Source: Dethiobacter sp.
Lineage (GTDB): Bacteria; Bacillota; Dethiobacteria; DTU022; UBA8154
DNA: 34,915 nucleotides
Assembly: GCA_003605065.1 (NCBI GenBank)
Contig: QZJM01000068.1
Location: 1 to 34,915 of the forward strand
Direction: 5' to 3'
Part shown: positions 1-7,555 of the stretch, in pieces
Numbering within the stretch: the first letter of the stretch is position 1
How the letters are laid out: every line of letters starts with the position of its first letter
Notes under the pieces: generated by a model
Seen by the model: the letters and a program-made list of their open reading frames with translations, nothing else
The model's database searches: none
Told to the model about the DNA's origin: nothing
Program-made: the position numbers and the translations under genes

Positions 1-14
1 GTGCCAAATAAAAA

Positions 15-32
15 CACCCCGCGTGGGGGTGA
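15..32. terminator. Possible intrinsic terminator / stem-loop (CACCCC-gcgt-GGGGGTG)
   Basis: Short GC-rich inverted repeat flanked by A/T-rich sequence just upstream of the amidase gene. Confidence 0.45.
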
Positions 33-120
33 AAAATATTTATCCACTGCGCTTGAAGCCGCATGGATAAAGGCTTTATGACTTTCTGAAACTACTTTTG
101 GTGGCAGGGAGGTGAAAAGT

Positions 121-924
121 ATGCAAATACACCCGTCTAATCTTAACTGGCGCGCTCCACTAACTCCCACCACCCGTAAAATTGAGCGGATAATTTGCCA
201 CCATCCGGCGGGCGGTACAATGCGTAGCAACCACAACTACCACAGGGACACCCTGGGGTGGAACGGGCTGGGGTATAATTACTGGATCGAGCCGAACGGC
301 ACAATCTACGAAGTACGCGGTCGCAACATAGGCGCTCACTCCGGCGCAAGTTGGAACGGAATTTCTTATGGCATCTGTTTCCAGGGAAATTTTGAAACCC
401 AATTAATGACGGACGAGCAGCTTGCCTCCGGGATTTGGCTGTGCGCCAGGCTGTGCCGGATGGAGGGGCTTGGTGCGGGCGAGATTGTCGGGCATGGGAA
501 GCGCTTTGGCGGGACCAGCAACACACTCTGTCCCGGCAAGAATTTCCGCATGGCTGAGCTGAGGACTGGCACGGAGGAAGCCTTGAAGCCCCAGCCTGCC
601 GGGAGGACCCACACCGTCCGCCAAGGCGAAACGTACTGGAGCATCGGCCAATTATACGGCGCCGACATTGAGGCGGCTAACCCACAATTCCCGGCAAATG
701 CCCTGCCCGTTGGCGCGGTAATCGCTATACCATTCGGGGACTATAAGAAAGAAGAACCCGCTCCCCTGCAAGCCGCTATTGATACCCTGACCCGCGAAGG
801 CATTATTCGGTCACCGGAATATTGGCAGGCGAATAGCCTTACAGGGCGGTTCGTTAAAGGTGAGTTCGTGGCAAGTTTAATTCTGCGTATGGCAAAACGA
901 CTGGAGGGTGATAAAAGTGCATGA
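121..924 (+). CDS. N-acetylmuramoyl-L-alanine amidase (PGRP-like) with LysM domain, phage endolysin type
   Basis: Motifs IICHHPAGG, GYNYWIEPNGTIYEVRG, HSGASWNGISYGICFQGNF, CPGKNF; LysM-like HTVRQGETYWSIGQLYGADIEAANP. RBS gggaggt 8 nt before ATG 121 (ORF track starts at GTG 112). Confidence 0.88.
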   Translation: MQIHPSNLNWRAPLTPTTRKIERIICHHPAGGTMRSNHNYHRDTLGWNGLGYNYWIEPNGTIYEVRGRNIGAHSGASWNGISYGICFQGNFETQLMTDEQLASGIWLCARLCRMEGLGAGEIVGHGKRFGGTSNTLCPGKNFRMAELRTGTEEALKPQPAGRTHTVRQGETYWSIGQLYGADIEAANPQFPANALPVGAVIAIPFGDYKKEEPAPLQAAIDTLTREGIIRSPEYWQANSLTGRFVKGEFVASLILRMAKRLEGDKSA

Positions 925-1168
925 GGTTTTGATGTTTGCGACAGTTATACTGCCCATAGTTACCGCTGTGGTTGAAGCGGTTAAGAGGGGGCTTCACCTA
1001 AACACCCGGTACGCACCCCTGCTGTCCATTGTGCTGGGTGTAGTCATTGGTGCTTTGGCCTATCCGTTCACGGATTTCGGCTTAGTTGAAAGGTTATGGG
1101 CCGGAGCCTTGGCCGGGCTTGGCGCGATGGGGCTCTTTGACCTGGGGCAAAAAATGAAAGAGATTTAA
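917..1168 (+). CDS. Small holin-like membrane protein
   Basis: Two hydrophobic segments (ATVILPIVTAVVEAV; LLSIVLGVVIGALAYPF), directly overlapping the 3' end of the amidase gene; GTG 917 has better RBS spacing (ggaggg) than 908. Confidence 0.6.
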   Translation: MHEVLMFATVILPIVTAVVEAVKRGLHLNTRYAPLLSIVLGVVIGALAYPFTDFGLVERLWAGALAGLGAMGLFDLGQKMKEI

Positions 1169-1182
1169 TGAGATGAAAGAAA

Positions 1183-1221
1183 AACGCCTGCGGAGCAATA
1201 TGCCTTGCGGGCGATTTTCTT
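1183..1221 (+). terminator. Intrinsic terminator after lysis genes
   Basis: CGCCTGC...GCGGGCG stem followed by attttctt. Confidence 0.6.
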
Positions 1222-1237
1222 ATTTATAGGGTTCGAA

Positions 1238-1266
1238 TCCCACCGATTTTTCGCATATCGGTGGGA
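1238..1266 (+). promoter_or_regulatory. Perfect 10-bp stem hairpin overlapping the RBS region of the next gene
   Basis: TCCCACCGAT-ttttcgcat-ATCGGTGGGA; the 3' arm includes part of the ggtgggagg Shine-Dalgarno, with ATG at 1277. Confidence 0.55.
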
Positions 1267-1276
1267 GGTAATGTTT

Positions 1277-1684
1277 ATGACGCGAACACCGAAGGAAAAA
1301 ATTATCCAGATGCGAAGCGAAGGCTTGAGCTATTCAAAAATTGCGGCGACACTCTGTATATCGGAAAACACGGTGAAATCCTTCTGCCGCAGGAACAACC
1401 TGGGGGGTATTGCCGCCGCAAGCCCTGACAGGCAGAACGGCGGTTTTTGCCGCCAGTGCAGGAAGGCTCTCTCCTCTTCACCGCAATCGAAAACGAAGCG
1501 TTTCTGCTCAGACCGCTGCCGTATGGCCTGGTGGAACGCACACCCTGAAGCAGTCAGCCGTAAAGCCATATACAAGCTGACTTGCGCTTTTTGCGGCAGG
1601 GAGTTTGAAAGCTATGGGAACAAGGGCCGTAAATACTGTTCTCGCACCTGTTACGGCAAGTCAAAGGTGGTGCGGCATGAGTAA
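1277..1684 (+). CDS. HTH (sigma-70 region 4-like) and Cys-rich zinc-finger protein of mobile-element type
   Basis: MTRTPKEKIIQMRSEGLSYSKIAATLCISENTVKSFCRR HTH; CRQC...FCSDRCR and CAFCGREF..KYCSRTC zinc-binding pairs. Start assigned at ATG 1277 after gtgggaggt. Confidence 0.7.
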   Translation: MTRTPKEKIIQMRSEGLSYSKIAATLCISENTVKSFCRRNNLGGIAAASPDRQNGGFCRQCRKALSSSPQSKTKRFCSDRCRMAWWNAHPEAVSRKAIYKLTCAFCGREFESYGNKGRKYCSRTCYGKSKVVRHE

Positions 1685-1832
1685 AGAACTGGCGGTTATC
1701 CATTACAAAACGGCAATGGCGGTCTTTAAAAAGCTCTTTGACTGCCGTGCCGTTTCCGGGGAGGAACTGGCGGTGATTGAAACCATTATCGCCGGAAAAT
1801 ATGGGCTTTCTTCGTGCAGTATATTTCGCTAA
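1677..1832 (+). CDS. Small conserved-type recombinase-associated protein
   Basis: Overlaps the previous stop; MSKELAVIHYKTAMAVFKKLFDCRAVSGEELAVIETIIAGKYGLSSCSIFR. Short, two-helix-like. Confidence 0.55.
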   Translation: MSKELAVIHYKTAMAVFKKLFDCRAVSGEELAVIETIIAGKYGLSSCSIFR

Positions 1833-1889
1833 ACGCTTGATATTACGGGCGTTTAGAGCGAATATGTCATAAACGGAAGGGGGTCTTTT

Positions 1890-3200
1890 ATGGAAAGGAT
1901 CATCACAAAAATACCGCGATCAGCCCCGCCTCTTACCAACAGACTGAGGGTTGCCGCCTACGCGCGGGTATCCTCCGGAAAGGACGCGATGCTCCAGTCC
2001 CTTGCCGCCCAGGTCAGCTATTACAGCGGCCTGATCCAGCGGCGGCCTGATTGGGAATACGCCGGAGTCTATGCGGATGAAGCGCTGACGGGAACAAAGG
2101 ACAGCCGCCCTGAGTTCCGGCGGATGCTCGCCGACTGCAGGGACGGCAAGGTTGACCTGATCATCACAAAATCAATTTCACGCTTTGCCAGGAATACCGT
2201 TACACTTCTTGAGACTGTGCGGGAACTGAAACTGCTCGGCGTGGACGTATATTTTGAGGAGCAGAACATCCACTCCATCAGTGGAGACGGGGAACTTATG
2301 TTGACCATCCTCGCGTCCTACGCACAGGAAGAAAGCCTTTCGGCAAGCGAAAACTGCAAGTGGCGGATTCGCAAGCGGTTTGAAAAAGGGGAACTGGCCA
2401 GCCTGCGGTTTATGTTCGGCTACCGTATCGTGAAGGGTAAGGTGGAGATCGATCCAGAGCAAGCGTCCGTCGTCCGCATGATTTTTGACGATTATATCGG
2501 CGGTATAGGCGGCGGCACGATTGCACAGAAGCTAAAGGAAATGAACGTGGCCACCGTGCGCAACGGTGATTGGAATAGTGAGCGTGTGATTGCCATCCTC
2601 AAAAATGAAAAATACACTGGAAACGCGTTGTTGCAGAAAAAGTATGTGGCCGACCATCTGACAAAAAAGCGGGTCTGGAACAAAGGGAGTCTCCCGATGT
2701 ATTTCGCGGAAGGCACTCACCCAGCCATCATCGATATGGCAAGCTTTGAAAAAGCACAGACAGTCATGGAGCGGCGGCGAACGCTTTGCGGAGCAAAAAG
2801 TGGCACCTCTAACCGCTACCCGTTCAGCGGAATCGTCAGGTGCGAAAACTGCGGCAAGAATTACAAGCGTAAAGTCACCGCCGGAAGGGCTGCCTGGCAG
2901 TGCTCTACTTTTTTGAAAGAAGGCAAAGCCGCCTGCCAGGCCAAGCAAATACCGGAAACCACTCTCTATGCGGTGAGTTCGGAGATTCTCGGCCTTAATG
3001 AGTTCGACCCCGACATTTTCATTGATGAGATCGCAGAAATCCGGGTACCTGAGTTCAACAAGCTGCTCTTCGTGTTCCGCGACGGCCGTACAGCCGAAAA
3101 GGTCTGGCAGGACAGGTCGCGCCGCGAAAGCTGGACGGACGAAATGCGCCGAATGGCTCGTGAAAAAGCGAAAGGAGGCCGGCAGGATGGCAAGCGTTAG
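1890..3200 (+). CDS. Large serine recombinase (site-specific integrase)
   Basis: Resolvase N-terminal motif RVAAYARVSSGKDAMLQSLAAQVSYY, ITKSISRFARNT, recombinase domain, zinc ribbon CENCGKNYKRK. RBS ggaaggggg. Confidence 0.93.
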   Translation: MERIITKIPRSAPPLTNRLRVAAYARVSSGKDAMLQSLAAQVSYYSGLIQRRPDWEYAGVYADEALTGTKDSRPEFRRMLADCRDGKVDLIITKSISRFARNTVTLLETVRELKLLGVDVYFEEQNIHSISGDGELMLTILASYAQEESLSASENCKWRIRKRFEKGELASLRFMFGYRIVKGKVEIDPEQASVVRMIFDDYIGGIGGGTIAQKLKEMNVATVRNGDWNSERVIAILKNEKYTGNALLQKKYVADHLTKKRVWNKGSLPMYFAEGTHPAIIDMASFEKAQTVMERRRTLCGAKSGTSNRYPFSGIVRCENCGKNYKRKVTAGRAAWQCSTFLKEGKAACQAKQIPETTLYAVSSEILGLNEFDPDIFIDEIAEIRVPEFNKLLFVFRDGRTAEKVWQDRSRRESWTDEMRRMAREKAKGGRQDGKR

Positions 3201-4755
3201 AGTTATCCCGGCGACTATCCGCCAGAACTCCGCTCATGGCGCGTTACGGACAGCCAAACGAAGAACCGCGGCATATGCCAGGGTCTCCACCGACAGCGAA
3301 GAACAATTGACCAGCTACGAGGCGCAGGTAGACTACTACACCAAATACATTAAGGAACGCGCAGACTGGGAATTTGTGCGGGTCTACACGGATGAGGGCA
3401 TCTCGGCCACAAATACAAAAAAACGCGACGGCTTTAAGCAGATGATTGCCGATGCCCTCGACGGCAAGATTGACCTCATCATCACCAAAAGCGTATCCCG
3501 CTTCGCAAGAAACACTGTAGACAGCCTTGTAACGGTGCGCCAGCTTAAGGAAAAAGGCGTGGAGGTCTATTTCGAGAAGGAAAACATATATACGCTGGAC
3601 AGCAAAGGCGAGCTTCTCATTACCATTATGTCCTCCCTTGCGCAGGAGGAAAGCCGCTCCATATCCGAGAATGTAACGTGGGGGCAGCGCAAGCGCATGG
3701 CGGACGGAAAGGTCAGCCTGCCATACGGCCAGTTCCTCGGCTATGAGAAGGGCGAGGACGGCCTGCCTAAGATTGTGGAAAGCGAAGCGGAAATTGTCCG
3801 CATGATATTCCGGCTGTTCATAGAGGGCAAGACGCCATCGGCGATTGCTAAGCAGCTCGCCAGCCAGGGGATTCCATCGCCTGCAGGTAAAAAGACCTGG
3901 CAGGTTGCCACGGTGAAAAGCATTCTGACCAATGAGAAATACAAGGGCGATGCGCTTCTGCAGAAGAAATTCACTATAGATTTCCTGACGAAGAAACAAA
4001 AGGTCAACGAGGGCGAGGTGCCGCAGTACTATGTCCAGAACAGCCACCCCGCCATTATCCAGCCTGATGAGTTCGACGCGGTTCAGGCAGAAATCGAGCG
4101 GCGCAAGAAGCTCGGCAGGCCATCCGGCTGCAACAGCCCTTTCTCAACGAAAATTGTCTGCGGTGATTGCGGTGGTTTTTACGGCTCTAAGGTCTGGGGG
4201 TCAAACACTAAATATCGGCGCACTATATGGCGGTGCAATGAAAAATACAAGAAAGACAGGCTTTGCCGGACACCCCATGTTACCGAAGAAGATGTTAAAG
4301 AGCGTTTTCTCATAGCGTTTAACACGCTGATGGGCGGCCGGGAGGAACTGATTGACAACTGCCGCCTTGCCCAGCAAGTCCTATGCGACTGCTCAGCGAT
4401 TGAAGCTGAGCTTGCGGAACTGAGTCGGGAAATAGAGATTGTTTGCGAACTTACGAGAAAAGCCATTTATGAGAATGCTCGCTTCGCCGTCAATCAGGAC
4501 GAGTTTAATGAGCGGCATGGCGGATATTTGGAACGACATCGAAAAGCTGCGGAGCGGATAGCTGAACTGGAAGTGCTGCAACGGGAACGGCAGAATAAAG
4601 CCTTGATTCTTGAGAAGTTTATGAAAGACATTGAAGCCCGCCCGCTTGCCATAGACGAGTTTGATGAGCAGCTTTGGGCCGCGGCAGTTGACAAGGCCAT
4701 GGTGCTGGCCAACGGGAAGTTGATATTCACCTTCAAAGATGGCACGGAAATTTAG
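3187..4755 (+). CDS. Large serine recombinase (second, overlapping the first by 14 nt)
   Basis: RRTAAYARVSTDSEEQLTSYEAQVDYYTKYI, ITKSVSRFARNTVDSL, Zn ribbon CGDCGGFYGSK, C-terminal coiled-coil. RBS aaaggagg before ATG 3187; the ORF-track start 2998 lies inside the first recombinase. Confidence 0.93.
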   Translation: MASVRVIPATIRQNSAHGALRTAKRRTAAYARVSTDSEEQLTSYEAQVDYYTKYIKERADWEFVRVYTDEGISATNTKKRDGFKQMIADALDGKIDLIITKSVSRFARNTVDSLVTVRQLKEKGVEVYFEKENIYTLDSKGELLITIMSSLAQEESRSISENVTWGQRKRMADGKVSLPYGQFLGYEKGEDGLPKIVESEAEIVRMIFRLFIEGKTPSAIAKQLASQGIPSPAGKKTWQVATVKSILTNEKYKGDALLQKKFTIDFLTKKQKVNEGEVPQYYVQNSHPAIIQPDEFDAVQAEIERRKKLGRPSGCNSPFSTKIVCGDCGGFYGSKVWGSNTKYRRTIWRCNEKYKKDRLCRTPHVTEEDVKERFLIAFNTLMGGREELIDNCRLAQQVLCDCSAIEAELAELSREIEIVCELTRKAIYENARFAVNQDEFNERHGGYLERHRKAAERIAELEVLQRERQNKALILEKFMKDIEARPLAIDEFDEQLWAAAVDKAMVLANGKLIFTFKDGTEI

Positions 4756-4866
4756 GGCTGAACATTAGCAGATGGCAGAAAGAGGACGCCTGAAGTAAAG
4801 TCAAGCCTATCCATTTCCGTTTGCTGGTTCTGATATCACTCCAAGCTCCAAGTCGCCAGCGATACA

Positions 4867-5568
4867 CTACATCCGTAAATTGCCAGCCCTAACTCTATTG
4901 AAAAAAGTGATGAAAAGGAAGGCACTCGGAAGGAGAAAGATTATTACTTTCCAGATGTGAAAAACGATGGGCATCATAGTAAGTGGTAGCAATAGCAGCA
5001 AAGACAACAACAGCCGACGACCGGGCTCCAATAAAAGCAAAACTGTATCACCCACGGGAGTCAGCCAATTGTCATAATAGCGAATTTCCGTCTTGCCTTG
5101 TCTTAGCATAATACTCCACAGTTGCTTGCGTGTCGGTTCTACGGGTGAAGTATAATTTAAAATGGCATCCACGGTTCCCGCTATCCTCTCCGGACTGTCA
5201 GCAAGATAGAGGGCTACGTTGTCTGATAGTTGAACCGCTTCTCTCGTATAAGTCGGATCGGGGCTACTCATTTCTTTGAGGTAAACAACTCTTTCCCAGC
5301 CGCCTTCACCAAAGAACAGCGTAGCTAACTTGAATTCTTCATTAGTTGAAGCATTGATATCTACGGTGTAAACAGAGGGGACAGGGTTATGTTGCCAAGC
5401 TAGACCTACTCTTACGTCTTCCCAGCCTGCCTCCCGCAGCGCTTCAGCCACCTGAAACGTAACCTTATATTGCACTAAAGCAACTAAACCAACCGCCTGT
5501 GGATAGGCAACCAGGGCAGCAAATAAAACGTATACTGCCCCAATTACCAATAAAATGCGCTTCATCAC
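4867..5568 (-). CDS. Hypothetical membrane-anchored protein
   Basis: 233-aa ORF with N-terminal TM (ILLVIGAVYVLFAALVAYP) and C-terminal hydrophobic segments (LLLLLPLTMMPIVFHIWKVIIFLLPSAFLFI); no family recognised. Confidence 0.6.
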   Translation of the reverse strand: MMKRILLVIGAVYVLFAALVAYPQAVGLVALVQYKVTFQVAEALREAGWEDVRVGLAWQHNPVPSVYTVDINASTNEEFKLATLFFGEGGWERVVYLKEMSSPDPTYTREAVQLSDNVALYLADSPERIAGTVDAILNYTSPVEPTRKQLWSIMLRQGKTEIRYYDNWLTPVGDTVLLLLEPGRRLLLSLLLLLPLTMMPIVFHIWKVIIFLLPSAFLFITFFNRVRAGNLRM

Positions 5569-5727
5569 CTATCACTCCCAATACGTTAAGAAATATGGGA
5601 TTTGTGTAAGTAGTATATGAAAGAATTAAGTCGGTTGTCAATAGCTCAACACGATACCAAGTATCAACAGTTATTTGAGGTGTTGTCGTTAGACACACTC
5701 ATCCGCCAACTAAATTCTTTATAGCGT

Positions 5728-5896
5728 CGGGAACACCAGTACAAGTGCCTTTTTCTGGAGGCATTTATTAAAGATATTGAAACCCGCCCGATGGTGATTG
5801 ACGAGTTTGATGAAAAGCTATAGCTGGTGACGGTTGACAAGGTCACGGTGCTGGTCAGCGGGAAGCTGATATTCAGCTTCAAAGCTGACCAGCAGC
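5728..5896 (+). pseudogene. Degenerate C-terminal fragment of a serine recombinase
   Basis: Translation QYKCLFLEAFIKDIETRPMVIDEFDEKL*LVTVDKVTVLVSGKLIFSFKAD aligns with recombinase 2 C-terminus NKALILEKFMKDIEARPLAIDEFDEQLWAAAVDKAMVLANGKLIFTFKDG, with an in-frame stop. Confidence 0.85.
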
Positions 5897-5909
5897 ATAT
5901 GACAGAAAA

Positions 5910-5942
5910 GAGGATGCCTGAAAACAAGGGCGTCCTTTTTAC
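5910..5942 (+). terminator. Intrinsic terminator downstream of the recombinase fragment
   Basis: GGATGCC...GGGCGTCC followed by TTTTT. Confidence 0.55.
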
Positions 5943-5953
5943 GTCCGGATTAT

Positions 5954-6008
5954 TTGCACCCCCCTCTTTGCACACCCCCTGAAAATCGGATGCACACCCC
6001 CCTCTATC
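5954..6008. repeat. Short degenerate direct repeats TTGCAC(A)CCCCCTCT x3
   Basis: TTGCACCCCCCTCT / TTGCACACCCCCTGAA / ATGCACACCCCCCTCT within 55 bp. Confidence 0.6.
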
Positions 6009-6209
6009 TTTTAACGGCTTTCCGGTTTCAGGTGCTAAAAAAACCGCGGTTCAAATCCCCTATGCTCCAAAGGAGGTAAAAACAAACTGCCGCAAAATGA
6101 TAAAAGCCACTCCGCCAAACGAGCGAAAGTGGCTTAAATACTGCACTTTTAAGGCAAAATAGAACCACCCACCGATAAAATTCCTTTTATCAATAGATGG
6201 TAGATTATT

Positions 6210-6286
<77 letters not shown>

Positions 6287-6653
6287 ATGATTTGATACAT
6301 TATAGTTGTAACATCTTTATGCGGATTAAACTCTTTATCAGGACTCTATTATAGCAGGTACCGGGGGTAAAAACAAGAGGGCGAGTTTTAGGCCGGGAAT
6401 TGACCTCCAGTTCCTGCCATCTAGATAACCCTTTTACGGGGGTCGCTAACACCCGCTTGAGCCGCCGCCATTAAATCTCAGTAGGCCGGGAGAAATGGAA
6501 TAGATTGGCGGAAATATCCTACCCGGCGGCGGTGTCCGAAAAGTTGATTCCATAAGCATTTTGGGCATGATTTTATCATACCCTGTAAGGCCCTTGATCC
6601 CCGGGGGAAAGACCCTAGGTATTCCGGGAAGCAGCAGGTTAAGGATGACCTTT

Positions 6654-6995
6654 CTAGAGCATTATTCTTAAGAGGGCTGCGCTGGCCATTCCTGCCAGCA
6701 CGGTGAAAAACATATTTCTAGTCACCAGGGCACGGCAAAAGAGGGAAGGGCTGCCCAGAAATAGGTATTTAAAGAAGGATGTAGGGTCAGCTTTCCTTCT
6801 GTTATAAAAAAGAGCGGGGCCCAGCAGAGCAGCCAGGACCGCTACAGGAACGTAGGAAAGCCAGATCCTCAGCGCCGGTGACATTTTTCGCCCGGAGAGA
6901 AACAGCAGGGGAAGAAAGCGCGGCAGGTATGTTACTGCGGACATCAGCCCAATGGTCAGGATGATTTTTTCAGTGGAATAAAACATCTGCATCAA
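6654..6995 (-). CDS. azlD: AzlD family branched-chain amino acid transport protein
   Basis: Hydrophobic ~110 aa, TYLPRFLPLLFLSGRKMSPALRIWLSYVPVAVLAALLGPALF...TRNMFFTVLAGMASAALLR. Confidence 0.82.
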   Translation of the reverse strand: MMQMFYSTEKIILTIGLMSAVTYLPRFLPLLFLSGRKMSPALRIWLSYVPVAVLAALLGPALFYNRRKADPTSFFKYLFLGSPSLFCRALVTRNMFFTVLAGMASAALLRIML

Positions 6996-7555
6996 CAGCC
7001 TTTTTAGTATTTTCTTAAAAAAACTTTTCCGCCCTGGCCGGGAAGAGCGTACAGTTTAGGCTCGGACATTTCCATTATTGTGACCTGCAGGGTCATGACG
7101 TTAGGATAAGCTGCATTTTGCGGTGGACAGGCTTTTCCTGGTAATATCGATTCTAAAAAGGCCTGCCGAGAAAGCCGCTGCTGATCCCGCCTGGTACTTT
7201 TGTGGGTCGCAGGCCGGGGCCGGTAGATTCTCGGCCGGATATATTTAGAAACATATTTCCAAAATACTCCTTTAATTTTGCAAAGATGTTAAAAGTTTAG
7301 TTTAAAATAATCCTCTCTTTACAGGAAGGATTATTTTTTAATTTCCTGCGAAATAAAGCGACAGAGATGATCCTGCCGGCAGGGATAGCAGCAGCAGGGA
7401 TACGGTCTTGGAGGAAAGTTTCCAGAACGGCACCGGACGCTGCTCCACACATTTTTAGATCATGAGCATAAAATGATTATACGTGGAAGCGATGTAAAAA
7501 CCCGCTCCTGCTTTTCTTTTCAGGGGAGAGGCGAGGAGCCGGCCTGGAAGGGAGG

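Noticed and set aside
1229-1243. T-arm-like GGGTTCGAATCCC as a second tRNA or att site
   Set aside because: No cloverleaf can be built around it; better explained as a local hairpin.
2998-3186. Extended N-terminus of recombinase 2 in the ORF track
   Set aside because: Lies inside recombinase 1; ATG 3187 with aaaggagg RBS gives the canonical resolvase N-terminus.
3244-4047. 267-aa minus-strand ORF opposite recombinase 2
   Set aside because: Shadow ORF of a clear coding gene; no family motifs, GC-rich frame artefact.
6048-6072. GGTTCAAATCCCCTATGCTCCA as an intact tRNA gene
   Set aside because: T-stem does not pair and no upstream arms are present; at most a degraded fragment.
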